Assembly: GCA_036924285.1 (NCBI GenBank)
Contig: JAYKYS010000016.1
Location: forward strand, 4,526,001-4,590,000
Length of the DNA stretch: 64,000 bases
Direction of reading: 5' to 3'
Source: Asterella californica
Lineage: Eukaryota; Streptophyta; Marchantiopsida; Marchantiales; Aytoniaceae
Position 1 is the first letter of the stretch. Each line of letters begins with the position of its first letter. The notes under the pieces were generated by a model, which worked only from the letters and a program-made list of their open reading frames with translations, ran no database searches and was not told where the DNA came from. Positions 32,560 through 45,704 of the stretch are shown here, in pieces. A program made the translations under genes and the position numbers.

Positions 32560-35028
32560 TGTAGTAACGTAGGATTACTCCTTTTGCCCATTTAGTATAC
32601 AAGATATCGTTCCCACAGAGGATTTATGTAGTGACGAAGGATTTCTCCTTTTGCCCATTTAGTTTACAAGATATCGTTCCCACAGAGGATTTGCACAAGT
32701 AACGCTGCTCTAAGTTCTAAGATCTGTTCAAACACACAAACACACGGGTTTCGCCTAGAAAATCCCGTCTTCTCACAAAACCACACAAAACAACACGTCT
32801 TCCAGATACGCCAAATGGTGCTCTGGACCCAAACAAACAACTACCAATTACAATATCACACAACTATTCACAGAGAAGCTCGGGAAGACGATCTTCCTGC
32901 TTCCAAGTTGCTTCTTCCGATCTTCTCGATACCGTCTTCCCGAAGCGATTCTCGTCTTCTGGGGGTTTAGCTCGTCTTCTCACACCTCCAGAAGGCTGTC
33001 CTGCTTCGCAGAAGTCGACTAGTAACAGTCATTACATCTTATTCTCACACTCACATTCCAATCGGGTTAGATTAATCACAGGGTGTATGCCCCTTGTAGC
33101 CTTCCCAGGCTTCTGCCTACGGAAGTTGTCTTCCTACAGCACTACAACGACATTCACCTTCACGGAAGCTCAATAGAAGTATCGGAAGCTCACTAGAAGA
33201 AGGTAAGAAGATGGGGAAGATGGGGAAGATGGGAGAAGATGGGAAGAAGAAGAAATCCAAACAAGAGAAACCAGGATGAAAAAGGGCAATTAAGATTCCG
33301 ACAGGCTTCTAGTCCGGATCCTGACTAACAAGCCATCCCTGCTTGTAATAGTTTGGGGAGGAAGACAACAAACGTGAGTACTGTGGCACCGTCTTCTACT
33401 CGAGGATGTCGTCTTCTGTTGCGGGAAGAAGTCTTCTTTCTTCTTCACTTCGCTGCTCTGACTGCTCTGTCTTCTGTGATCACTTACCCAGAAGACCGTT
33501 CGTACGTAGATCCCAAGTGCTCTACTGAACGAGTCAAGCTACACTCCACAACTGTTGACATTCACCGCCACTCAAGAAGAACACTTCCCATGCACAATTG
33601 GGAGCGAATTCAATACATTCCACCACCCAGAAGACATGAGCGAAGCTGCTGCACTCAAATCCACAATCTATTCCCCGAGAAGAAGTCACAATGGCATTGG
33701 GAAGCTCACTCCCGCTACTTCCTGCGTCTACTCCTCGACACACCAGCCTAGCTAACAGGACTGCACGAGGATGCCGTTCCATGTTCCTGGACTGTCCACT
33801 ACCTCTATCTACATCTTCGAACCACTGCTGGTGCGAGTATGCAGACCCCTCCTGTATATTCCAAGACTATTCGTATGTTTCCAACAACGGGTGTAGTGTG
33901 CTAAGACTGTCTCTGCTCTAATGTGTCTCGCCTGCCTGTAGAATCGGTGTGTATGTTCAGTTACTGCCGAATTCTACAGAACTGGCAGAGCTCTCAGAGA
34001 GCTTTTCTCCTACCATGCTATCCTACTTAACCATCTGCCTCGAGAGTCAGGGGAGGCGACCACCAGGGAGAGAGAGAGAGGCGCTGACAAGAGGTTGTCA
34101 CCTCACATGCATGCGGTCCCTCTTCCCAATTAGCCCTCCACTGTGTTACTCCTACGTTTCCTATGCTGCCACATGGGGTCCTAACTATTTTTACATAGAA
34201 AACTGCCACCCTTAAGATAGCATGTCCAATCCTACTAAATCTGGAAGTGTCGATTGAGTTTGCTAACTACTCTGATTGCTCGGTGGCAATCTCTACATGA
34301 TCTGCTCCTACAGGAGCTACTACCTCGACTTCTGATGGGCTGGGAAGCCCTGCACTTACCTCGGGTACCACTGAGGTAGCTTCCCTCTCCTCGCTCTTCG
34401 CTGGTCCTGCTGTTTCTGCGGCTGCGTCTTCCTCGGCTTCGACTTCGGAAGACGGAATGATCTTCTGAGAAGACGAGTCGAATGGTGCGTCTTCGGTCTT
34501 CTGAGGCACAGATGCAGTACTAGGGACCATGGCGATCTCATAGGGGTCCGGGGAAGTCCACGCGGAATACCTGGGAAGACGGGAGCGTCTTCTGGAGTCT
34601 TCTCGTCTTCCAACGCTGTCACCACCAAGTGTACAGCGAGATCGAACTCCTCCTTCTCCATTCCGGATCCAGTCGAGGGTGCTGGGGCTTGGGAAGATGC
34701 GGTTGCAGGTGTCGGAAGTGAGGGAAGACCATAAAGTGTCTTCACTCCTTCTATCTGTCTATCCAGGTACCTGAACATGCTATCTCTGCATTCCACCAAC
34801 CTCGTCTTGGACCCACTGTCCCATTCCCTAGCTAAGATAAGTAACTTCTTACCCGCGGTGAAGTTGAACTTCTTCCGAAGCGCTTCTACCGACTGAGCTA
34901 GCATCTTCTGCGCACGAGCTTCCGCTGCTTCCCTCTGCGTCTTCTCCACTGCAGCTCGCGCTTCTGCGGCTTCTCGCTGCATCTTCCAAGTGGTCTGCTC
35001 TTCTGCGAGGGCAGTGATCTTCTCCCGT

Positions 35029-37720
35029 TGTCGTGATGTGAATTATTTTACATTGTAAATAATTCACCTCTTTGTCAAGCGTTAGTGTCTCTGAGTAAAG
35101 TTAGGACCTCAGAGATGTCGACACTTGAGGATGTTATATATTTTGAGTCTTAGTAGGTTGATTACCATGTTGATAGGGTTTAGGCTCATGGGTTGTATTT
35201 GCGTGTCGCCCATGCACGCTTTCTAGCTGATTTAAGTTATTTTTCGGGGCTGCGTGTCGTTTTAGGTAGTTTAAGTTTTACGCTGTCGGAGTGTGATCCG
35301 TCTACCTAGGAAAGCGCCGGGCTTCTGGCTGTGGTTGTTTACTCAAGAGGTTGGCTTTCAGGTCACAACAGGAGCTATAAACACTCACACAGGAGTGTAG
35401 GATCCTCTGATATGCTCAAAAAGCGAAATTTAGGTCTCACTGGTAGTAATAGGCTTAAGCGGTGAACTTTGACACTCAAAGAGAGGAAAACTATGAAGGT
35501 TTAGACCTCTAAACTTCCCCTACATGCAAATGAGGTACTACTGAACTCACAGACGAAGTTTCAACCTGAGATCAAATTCTGACACGGAGATATGAACAGA
35601 AAAGTTCTGAATAAGAGAATTATGGCAATTTCTGGTACCTAGACAGCTATTCAGACATAGAACAGAGAATTGGCTCGATGAATTTCAAATCTTTTCACAG
35701 TATTTGAAGTCTACAGGATGCTGAGCATCCCTGTGAAGTTGGGACTCCTGAATGTTTGTAGAACTCCAGATCTCCTTCTCTAAAGTCGCTGCTCTAGATT
35801 AAGAGCTTTTCAGACCCCCTCTGCTTCAGCGGCCGCCCTGAATTACTCAATTACTCAAATGATACGAAACTTTTTGGACAGTCGTAGCCCTCCTGACAGT
35901 GAAAGCAACCACGAAGTTTTGAAGTGATTTCCTCAATTCTGCTGCAATTGGCACCGAAAACCCCAAAATCAACAAAAGTGACGCAGTTTTGGCACAATCC
36001 GAACTTCAATTGGGCATAACTCCTTGTTTATTGATCCAAATCGAGCAAAAATTTCACTGACAGTGCTTGGCACGACGAGCTCTCTCTTCCTGTGCTCTCA
36101 GATTTCGAAGATACCTCACCAATTGCTCGAACTCTCCTCTAGAGCTCTGTTTCTAAACTTAGAGTTTTACAAAAGACAAAAATGGACCAATGGGAGTTCA
36201 TAGCTCCACTTGACTGTCCTTTTGTGCCTTAAACTACCTGGTAACTTATCTACACTCATAAGCTACCACGTCAAGCCCCCTAGAGTGTCAGCGTAAAACT
36301 TAAACTACCTAAAATGACACATAGCCCCGAAAAATAACTTAAATTAGCTAGAAAGCGTGCATGGGCGACAAGTAAGTACAACCCATGAGCTCAAACCCCT
36401 ATCAGCATGGAAACCCTAAGTTATGTACATTGAACGTCATAGACAAGTAAGAAGTCACTTGCACAAGCGCACAAATGCTTGAACAAGATAACTAACATAC
36501 TATCAGCCTACTAGGACTCAAAATAGTATTAACACCGTATGCAAAGGTGTCAAACATATATATAAAGGACTAGAAGTAATATGAGCTAACTTCTAGAACT
36601 ACTAAACCTAAGCGTCGGAGTAGAAGTCAAGCATGTAGCCGCCAAGTAGCGCGACAACGCTGGCACTCTAGGGAGCTTGACGTGGTAGCCTATGAGTAAA
36701 ACTAAGTTGCCACGTGGTTTAGAGTACTAAAGGACAACCAAGTGGAGCTATGAACTCCCATTGGTCTGTTTTTGTCTTTTGTTAACTCTAAATTTAGAAA
36801 CAGAGCTCTAGAGTGGAGTTCGAGCTTTTGGTGGGGGATCTTCGAAATCTGAGAGCACAGGGAGAGAGGTCTCGTCATGCCAAGCACTTCCAGTGAAAAT
36901 TTCGATCGATTTGAGTCAATAAAGACGGAGTTATGAGCAATTGAAGTTCGGATTGTGCTAGAATTGAATCATTTGGGTTGGATTTAGGGTTTTCAGTGTC
37001 ACTCGCAGCAGATTTGAGGAAATTGCTTCAAAACTTCGAGGTTGTGTTCTCCGCCAGCAGGGCTACGATTTCACAAAAAGTTTCATATCGATTGAGCAAC
37101 TGAGTAATTCAGGGCGGCCGCTGAAGCTGAGGGGGTCTGAAAAGCTCTTAATCTAGAGCAGCGACTTCAGAGGAGGAGATCTACAGTTCTGTGTACATTC
37201 AAGAGTCCCAACTTCACAGGGATGTTCATCACCCTGTAGACTGCAAATCCTGTAAGAAACTTCGAAATTGATCGAGCCAAACTCCTGTTATAGGTTGAAA
37301 TAGCCAGCTAGGTACCAGAAATTGCCGTAGTTTTCTTGCTCAAAACTTTCCTGTTCATATCTCCGTGTCAGAATTTGATCTCAGGCTGAAATTTCGTCTG
37401 TGAGTTCAGTAGTACCTCATTTGCATGTAAGGGAAGTTTAGAGGTCTAAACCTTCATAGTTTTCCTCTCCGTAAGTGTCAAAGTTCACCGCCGAATCCTA
37501 TTACTGCCAGCTAGACCTGAATTTCGCCTTCTGGGTATATTACTAGATCTTACACATCTGTGTGAGTGTTTATAGCCCTATTGTGACCTGAAAGCCAACC
37601 TTTTGAGTAAACCAGCCACAGCCAGGAGCCCTACGCTTCCCTGAGTAGATTGCACACAGCCTTCAAGCTCATATCACAGCCAGAAGGTTCGCCCTTCCCA
37701 GGAAGACTCTCAATCCGACA
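35029..37720 (+). mobile_element. Solo LTR of family Y inserted in copy A5
   Basis: Termini TGTCGTGATGTGAATT (35029) and CTCTCAATCCGACA (ending 37720) match those of the LTR at 61052-62378. CCGT flanks both sides (35025-35028 and 37721-37724). Without the nested inverted LTR the length is about 1.31 kb, equal to one LTR, so this is a solo LTR. No gene is seen in it. Confidence 0.88.
35284..36656 (-). mobile_element. Second family-Y solo LTR, inverted, inside the first
   Basis: The segment is flanked by ACGC on both sides (35280-35283 and 36657-36660), starts TGTCGGAGTG and ends GCGACA, and is a diverged reverse copy of the surrounding LTR. For example, 35450-35690 is the reverse complement of 37290-37500. 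It is 1,373 bp. Together with 36661-37720 it makes a foldback with arms of about 1 kb. Confidence 0.85.
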
Positions 37721-40700
37721 CCGTACTCGGAGAACTTCCTGATCACGCTGCTGCACTCGCGTCTGCAACTCCTGGTTGCTCTTCCGAAGTTGCATCGACT
37801 CCTTGGCAGAAGCGGCTGCTTCCGCCTTGTACCTGGCTGCAAGCTTCTCCGTGGTGCGGAGACTAGCTTCCAGCGACTCCGTCTTCTGTTGGCTGTCTTC
37901 CTGTCGCAGCAAGGTGCGCAGGCCGAATCCAGGCTGTAAGGGCTTCTCCTGTGCCCTCGCTCTCCTTTCCAGCAACTCCATAGCGGGCTGGATCTCCTTC
38001 TGGAAGTAGGCACTGAACTCCTCCAGTCGTCTTCCTGCAGAAGACAAGTTCATCCCCACCACTCGCTCGATGGTGTCGACTTCGTCTTCCAGAGGCAAGG
38101 GAGTCTCTTCCACCACTACGGCCTTCATCTTCTGCGCACGAGAAGAAGCTACTCTTCTCATCTTCCGGGGTGGAAGACTCCTCGTGGCAGGAGCGGCTCT
38201 CCTCTTTGCGCTTCCTCGCATCGCAGTAGGAGTACCCATCCATCCTTCGTCTTCTAGAGTCTTCGGAAGACTCCCAGGTGTTACAGAAGCTGTCTTCTGC
38301 TCCGATCGGGTACTCAGCAACTCTTCCTCCGAGTCCGACTCCGATCCTGAATGGATGAGGGAGATGGGTGTCCTCGATACACTTCTGTGACCCATCTTCC
38401 TCACTGGCGTGGCGTCTTCCGACCCACTAGACTCGTCTTCCCTCACCAGAAGCGTCTTCTGGTGAGAGCCGAGTCTCAGCTGTGACATCAGAGTGGGAGG
38501 GGGCGTTGTTGCTGCCTCTCGGTCATCGTCTTCCGAGGTCTCCTTCTTCACCTCCTGTCGCTCCGTTGGCCCATACACTGCCAGCTGATCTTCCCTAAGA
38601 TCCCCCATGGCTACATACAAGTAGCAGATGTCCTCCCGCCGGGGTACCCAAGTATGCTAGCTCCGTCTGTACATAGTTGTGGATGTACGCGCCCCAGTAG
38701 ATTGGCACTCTGTCATCCCATACTGATTCCAGGAACTCCACGTCCTGATCTCCTAAGTACCTCGTCTTCTGCGCTTTTCCCTTGGGGAAAAGATGCAGAA
38801 ACAACTTCGCCAGAAGTCGCTTCTTCGGCTCCCGGTAAGACTCTATCTTCCAATCGTTCCTCCCCTGCCTGTCTTCCACGAAAAGGAAGGTGGTACTCCC
38901 AGGCACATGCCATGAACTCACAATCCTAGGCAAGATCTTCTTCTCGTACCAATATCCTCGGTTCTCGGTCTCAGGCCTGTGAAACACCTTACGCCACCAG
39001 TCTTCTGTCCAGGAAGATGGTCTTCCTCGAGCAACTCCTGCCTTTGTAGGTACACGGTTACGCGGTGGTAACGCGGCCCATACCTCCTCCAGAAGCCCTT
39101 GATCTACGAGGTTCCAGTCCCACAGGAAGAAGTCGAGACCCAACTCCTTGAGGAAAGGAGTGGCCTCGGCCAATTCTGTCGCTGGTAACACCAAGCCTCG
39201 CGGATGTATCGACATACCTGGAAGATCTGCTCCACTAAACCACAAGCACCTACTATGAGCTGAAGGCTCAGTTCTTCCCGAGTGCCCACAGTCTAGCTTC
39301 CACTCTCAGAAGACGAAACTAGTCTTCCAGAAGACAGCTACTCCGTCTTCCGGGATTCTAACAGTACTTCCTAGATAGCTCTCGTCTTCCGGGCTATATC
39401 TAAACAATCCTAACTAAGCAAGGCCTCGCATGGATTACTAAGAAGACAATCCACCTTGCATTACATCCTGCTTCCTAACAGAAGATACAAGATATGCGAG
39501 AAGTAGAGTATATGAAAGGTTCAGAAGATGGTTGCGGGCTCCTGCGGTGACAGTGGCCTCTGGGAAGACTCCCGGGACAGTTTCCGATTCAATGTCTTTC
39601 TCGGAAGACCTCCCGAAGTCAGGCTTCCCTTCACTGGTCTCACCTGTCTTCTTCTTCCTACGCGCAATCTATCCTCACAACAGACTCAAGACATGTGCAC
39701 TCTGTTCTTCTGACTTCTCACCTCTCATACACACTCAGAAGAAGCTTGCTGCATGATGGGAAGACATGACCCTCGACCATTCTCTCCGGATTCTGCCAGC
39801 AATACTTCTCACAACTCTCTTCTAAGTTCGGGAAGAAGAAGGAACGACTGCTATGGGTCGGACAGAAGAGACCCGAAATGGACCCTCACGTCTTCTCGCT
39901 CATCTTGCCAGCCTTTCAGTCTTCTAGTCTCTCTAGGAAGATGTGGAGTTGAGAAGCTTGGAAGATCGGGAGGCACAGGCCTAGTTCCCGAGTTCCAACT
40001 TCTCGAAATAAAACAACAACTCACCACACCACTCAGGCTTCGTACCAAGTCTCTCTAAACACAAAAGCAAAGCAAATCCACTCTTGATACGAATTATGTT
40101 CAGTCGACTTCCGAAGATGTCTTCCGAAGACAGTCAAGTTCAAGAAGCGTCTTCCGAAGATGTTCCCATCTTCCGAATCGTCTTCTATTCCAAGTTTCGG
40201 GGGTAGAGAGGTAAGAGGGTAGAGAAATTGATAGTTGGGTTCGCCAATTTGAAGACTAGGGGTAGGGAAGCTCGAATTGAGCTCGGGAAGAAGCAAGGAG
40301 ATATCTTGACAGAAATTGGGCAGCGCTTCCGCGCCCAATGTCTCAACCAGAAAGAATGGGGGGTGAGGTAATCGATCAGGCTGCCTGCACACAATCAAGG
40401 AAGCGCTGGGAGTACCAAGAAAGTGGCGAGAAGAAGTGGGAAAGGGAAAAGAACAGGGGGAAGAACCTCTACAGTCTTCTTCTGCTCCCGAGTTGCCTTC
40501 GACCTCCGCGCGCTTCTGGTTCTTGTACTAGCTTCCAATGCGACTCCTCTCGAATGCGCCTGCTGTCAATTTCGGTCCACACCTCGATTCTACCTTCGCT
40601 TCTACTCGCCACTCTCCACTGTCAACTTCTCGGAAGCTCCACAGAAATGCCTTCGCTCTCTCTGCTGTTTGTGCTCCCGCAATCCGATTTCACCCTTCGC

Positions 40701-42794
40701 CTAGCTGCCAACTTACTCTCTCCTACCTCGATGTCTTACTCGATTCCTCTCTCAATGCTAGCTCGAAGTTCACTCTCTCAATCGATCTTCTTCAGGCGCA
40801 CTGTGCTGCGGGAAGTTGGAAGGTGGCTAATGTGCTTCCTCACGCATCTTCCCCGCAGATTAGGGGTTTCGACCCTAGGTGTCTTCTTCGACCTACCTAC
40901 CACCTGGGTGCTTACTTAGTAGGTACACCTACTTGTTTACCCGAAAACTCGTGGTCAGGCCTTCGTGATCGCTGTCTTCCGGAAGACAGGTGTCTTCCGC
41001 CGTCTTCTCATCTTCTGAAGACGCAACTGAGAAGATGATCTTCCGAAGACGGTCGTCTTCTGAAGAAGTCAACTTCTTATTACAAACAGCTCTTAAGATC
41101 ATCTTCCTGTTAAGGAAGACGTAACCTTAAGTAACAACGCTTCTTCAGTTATATAAACAAGTCATTATTCTTAAAAATTGCAAAAATTCGTGCATCCTGT
41201 AATTTGTGGGCACCACAATTTACGTAAGTAATCGCTGCTCTAAGTTCTAGGATCTGTTCAAACACACAAACACACGGGTTTTGTCTAAAAATCCCGTCTT
41301 CTCACAAAACCACACAAAACCACACGTCTTCCAGACACGCCACATGGTGCTCTGGAACTAAACAAACAACTACCAACTAAAATATCACACAATTATTCAC
41401 AAGAAAGCTCGGGAAGACGATCTTTCTGCTTCTAGGTTGCTTCTTCCGGTCTTCTCGATACCGTCTTCCCGAAGCGATTCTCGTCTTCTGGGGGTTCAGC
41501 TCGTCTTCTCACACCTCCAGAAGGCTGTCCTGCTTCGCAGAAGTCGACTAGCAACGGTCGTTACACCTTATTCTCACACTCACATCCCAACGGGTTAGAT
41601 AAATCACAGGGTGTATGCCCCCTGTAGCCTTCCCAGGCTTCTGCCTACGGAAATGGTCTTCCTGCAGCACTACAACGACATTCACCTTCACGGAAGCTCA
41701 ATAGAAGTCTCGGAAGCTCACTAGAAGAAGGTAAGAGGATGGGGAAGATGAGGGAAGATGGGGAAGAAGAGAAAAATCCAAACAAGAGAAAACAAGATGA
41801 AAAGAGTAAATTAAGATTCCGACAGGCTTCTAGTCCGGATCCTGACTAACAAGCCATCCCTGCTTGTAATAGTTTGGGGAGGAAGACAACAAACGTGAGT
41901 ACTGTTGCACCGTCTTCTTCTCGAGGATGTCGTCTTCTGTTGCGGGAAGAAGGCTTCTTTCTTCTTCACTTCGCTGCTCTGACTGCTCTGTCTTCTGGGA
42001 TCCCTTACCCAGAAGACCGTTCGTACGTAGATCCCAAGTGCTCTACTGAACGAGCCAAGCTACACTTCCACAACTGCTGACAGTCACCGCCACTCAAGAA
42101 GAACACTTCCCATGCACAATTGGGAGCGAATTCAAAGAACCCACCATCCAGAAGACATGAACAAAGCTTCTGCACTCAAATCCACAATCTATTCCCCGAG
42201 AAGAAGTCACAATGGCATTGGGAAGCTCACTCCCTCTACTTCCTGCATCTACTCCTCGACACACCAGCCTAGCTAATAGGACTGCACGAGGATGCCGTTC
42301 CCTGTTCCTAGACTGTCCACTACTTCTATCTACATCTTGGAACCACTGCTGGTACGAGTATGCAGACCCCTCTTGTATATTCCAAGACTATTCGTATGTT
42401 TCCAACAACAGGTGTAGTGCGAAGAACTACCTATCCTGTCCCTCTGCTCTAATGTGTCTCGTCCGCCTGCACCATAGAATCGATGTGTGCAGTCGCTACA
42501 GAATTCTACCGAACTGGTAGCACAGGCAGAACTCTATCTCCTACTCTGCTATCCTACTTATGTCGCTGCCATGAGAACTAGGGGAGGCGACCACCAGGGA
42601 GAGAGAGGTGCTGACAGGAGGTTGCTACCTCACATGCAAGCGGTTCCCCTGCCCGAATTGGCCATCCACCTTGTCCTTCCTACGCTACCTATGCTGCCAC
42701 ATGGTGTCCTAACTAATATTACATGAAAAAACTGCCACCCTTAAGATAGCATGTTCGATTCTACTATATTTGGAATTGTGAATGAAGTTACTAA

Positions 42795-43695
42795 CTACTC
42801 AGATTGCACGGAGGCAATCTCTACCTGATCTGCTCCTATCGGAGCTCCTAATGCGGCTTCTGATAAGCTAGAAAGCCCTGCAGTTACCTCGGGTGTCACT
42901 GAGGTGGCTTCCTCCTCATCGTCTCTTGCTGGCTCTGCTGTAGATGCTGCTGCGTCTTCCTCGGCTTCGGCTTCTGCTTCGGAAGACAGAAGTGTCTTCT
43001 GGGAAGCGGAGTCGACCGGTGCTTCTTCCGTCTTCTGAGGCACGGGTGCGGGACTAGGGACCATGGGGACCTCATGGGGATCCGGGGAAGTCGCTTCCTC
43101 CACGCGGAATACCTGGGAAGACGGCTCGTCTTCCTGTCTTCCAGAAGACATCTTGTCTTCCGGGGCGTCTTCTGGAGTCTTCTCGGCTTCCAACGCTATC
43201 ACCACCAAGTGCACAGCGAGGTCGAACTCCTCCTTCTCCATTCCGGATCCAGTCGATGGTGCTGGAGCGTGGGAAGATGCGGGTGCAGGTGTCGAAAGCG
43301 AGGGAAGACCATAAAGTGTCTTCACTCCTTCTATCTGTCGATCCAAGTACCTGAACATGCTCTCCCGGCATTCCACCAACATCGCTTTGGACTCGCTAAA
43401 CCATCCTCTAGCTAAGGTAAGTAACTTCCTACCCGTGGTGTAGTTGAACTTCTTCCGAAGCGCTTCCATCGACTGTGCCAACATCTTCTGTGCACGGGCC
43501 TCTGCTGCTTCCCTCTGCGTCTTCTCAGCTGCAGCTCGCGCTTCCGCGGCTTCTCGCTGCGTCTCCCATATGGTCTGCTCTTCTGCGAGGGCGGTGATCT
43601 TCTCCCGCACTCGGGTGACTTCCGGATTGCGCTGTTGTACCCGTGCCTGCAACTCCTGGTTGCTCTTCCGAAGCTGTACTAGCTCCTTGGCAGAA
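42795..43695 (-). pseudogene. ORF1 of copy A6, N-terminal part deleted, long open frame
   Basis: On the minus strand the sequence passes directly from the leader (GAGCCTTCGACTCACAG, 43713-43729) to the coiled coil (CAAGCAGCCGCTTCTGCC). From 43652 the frame is open for 285 codons: QARVQQRNPEVTRVREK, EAAEARAAAEKTQREAAEARAQ, the FNYTTGRKLLTLARGW block, FRYLDRQIEGVKTLYGLP, and the acidic tail ending IASVQSE. It lacks the globular N-terminal domain. The same leader-to-coiled-coil join is seen in copy A1, so both descend from one shortened ancestor or were formed the same way. It could still give a coiled-coil protein of about 300 residues if a start is available. Confidence 0.75.
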
Positions 43696-45704
43696 GCGGC
43701 TGCTTGCTGTGAGTCGAAGGCTCAGTCCTTCCCTAAGTCCTCACAGTATAGCTTCCACTCTCAGAAGACGAATCTAGTCTTCCAGAAGACAGCTACTCCG
43801 TCTTCCGGGATTCTAACAATACTTCCTAGATAGCTCTCGTCTTCCGAGCTATATCTAAACAATCCTATCTAAGCAAGGCCTCGCATGGATTACCAAGAAG
43901 ACAACCCACCTTGCATTACATCCTACTTCCTATCAGAAGATACAAGATTCGCAAAACATAAGTGCATGACAAGTTCAGAAGATGGTTGCGGGCTCCTGCG
44001 GTGACAGTGGCCTCTGGGAAGACACTCGGGACAGCTTCCGATTCAATGTCTTTCTCTGAAGACCTCCCGAAGTCAGACTTCCCTTCACTGGTCTCACCTG
44101 TCTTCGTCTTCCTACACGCAATCTATCCTCACAACAGACTCAAGACAATTGCACTCTGTTCTTCTGACTTCTCACCTCTCATACGCACTCAGGAGAAGCT
44201 TGCTGCTCGGTGGGAAGACATGACCCTCGACCATTCTCTCCAGATTCTGCCAGCAAGTATTCTCACGACTCTCTTCTAAGCTTGGGAAGAAGAAGGAATG
44301 GCTGCTATGGATCGAACAGAAGAGACCCGAATGGATCCTCACGTCTTCTCTCTCATTTTGCCAGCCTTCCAGTCTTCTAGTCTCTCTAGGAAGATGTGGA
44401 GTTGAGAAGCTTGGAAGACCGGGAGGCACAGGCCTAGTTCCCGACTTCCAACTTCTCGAAATAACAAAACAACTCACCACACCACTCAGGATTCGTACCA
44501 AGTCTCTCTAAACACAAAAGCAAAGCAAATCCACTCTTGATACGAATTGTGTTCAGTCGACTTCCGAAGACACTCTTCCGAAGACGGTCTTCCGAAGACA
44601 GTCAAGTTTAAGAAGCGTCTTCCGAAGATGTTCCCATCTTCTGAATCGTCTTCTGTTCCAAGTTTCGGGAGTAGAGAGGTAGTAGGGTAGGGAAATTGAT
44701 AGCTGGGATCTCCAATTTGAGGGCTAGGAGTAGGGAAGCTCGAATTGAGCTCGGGAAGAAGTAAGGAGATGTCTGGTAGAAATTGGGCAGCGCTTCCGCG
44801 TCCAATGTCTCAATAGGAAAGATGGGGGGTGGGGGTAATCGATCAGGCTGCCTGCACACAACCAAGGAAGCGCGGGGAATACCAGGAAAAGACGAGAAGA
44901 AGTGGGAAGAGAAAAGAACAGGGGAAAGAACCTCTACAGTCTTCTTCTGCTCCCCGAGTTGCCTTCGACCTCCGCGCGCTTCTTGGCTCTGGTCCTAGCT
45001 CCAATGCGACTCCTCATGACTGCGCCTGCTGTCAATGTCCGGCCACGCCTCGATTCCACCTTCGATTCTACTCGCTGCTCTCCAATGTCAGCTTCTCGGG
45101 AGCTCACAGAAACGCCTTCGCTCTTTTGCCTTCTGTGCCCCAGCAATTTGGTCTCGCCCTTCGCCTAGCTGCCAACTGATTCTCTCCTACCTCGATGTCC
45201 TCACTCGATTTCTTTCTCAAAGCTAACTCGCGAAGCTCACTATCTCTAATCGATCTTCTCAAGCGCTGTGCTGCGAGAAGTTAGAATGTGCCTAATGTGC
45301 TTCCTTACGCATCTTCCCCGCAGATTAGGGATTTTCGACCTTAGGTGTCTTCCCCGACCTACCTACCTATTCGGTGCGCCCCAGTAGGTACACCTACTGT
45401 CTTATCCGAAAACTCACGGTTGGCCTTCGCGATCGCGGTCTTCTGGAAGACATGTGCCTTTCGCCGTCTTCTCATCTTCCGCCGTCTTCTCATCTTCTGA
45501 AGACGCAATTGAGAAGACGCTCTTCCGAAGACGGTCGTCTTCCGAAGAAGTCAACTTCTTATTACAAACAGCTCTTAAGATCATCTTCCTGTTAAGGAAG
45601 ACGTAACCTTAAGTAACAACGCTTCTTCAGTTATACAAACAAGTTATTATTCTTAAAAATTTCAAAAATTTGTGCATCCTGTAATTTGTGGGCACCACAG
45701 GGGT

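Larger units (their letters stand above)
34267..39215 (-). pseudogene. ORF1 of copy A5, split by the Y solo LTR
   Basis: The minus-strand frame starts at the ATG at 39215 (MSIHPRGLVLPATELAEATPF) and is open through the W-rich N-terminal domain to about 38640. There a small deletion, after GGACATCTG, removes the start of the FFCYLY segment and shifts frame. The next frame (38620 to 37721) covers the acidic linker, the basic patch and the first half of the coiled coil. A Y solo LTR then interrupts (35029-37720). The protein resumes at 35024 with the second half of the coiled coil (QREAAEARAAVEKTQ), the FNFTAGKKLLILAREW block and the tail, ending at 34267. A deletion near 34560-34580 removes part of the tail and shifts frame. 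Apart from these events it has few stops. Confidence 0.75.
32627..41217 (-). mobile_element. Solo family-A LTR, copy A5, inserted in A6
   Basis: The minus-strand start TGTGGTGCCCAC is at 41217 and the CACTACA end at 32627, flanked by ATTTA at 32622-32626 and 41218-41222. Removing the nested Y LTR leaves about 5,895 bp, which sets the LTR length. It holds a GAAGAC-rich 5' third (39216-41217), ORF1 in two pieces, and a 3' third (32627-34266) with no gene. Confidence 0.9.
32560..45699 (-). mobile_element. Solo family-A LTR, copy A6, inserted in A4
   Basis: On the minus strand it starts TGTGGTGCCCAC at 45699 and ends GTTACTACA at 32560. GGGGT flanks both sides (32555-32559 and 45700-45704). Without the A5 insertion it is about 4.5 kb, some 1.35 kb shorter than A4 or A5, because the N-terminal part of ORF1 is missing. 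Its 5' third is 43740-45699, ORF1 is 42795-43695, its 3' third is 41218-42794 plus 32560-32626. The 5' and 3' thirds contain no gene. Confidence 0.88.

Noticed and set aside
32560..32690. Apparent tandem duplication of the last 55 bp of the family-A LTR
   Set aside because: The two ends belong to different copies: 32560-32626 is the end of A6 and 32627 onward the end of A5, as the ATTTA duplication shows.
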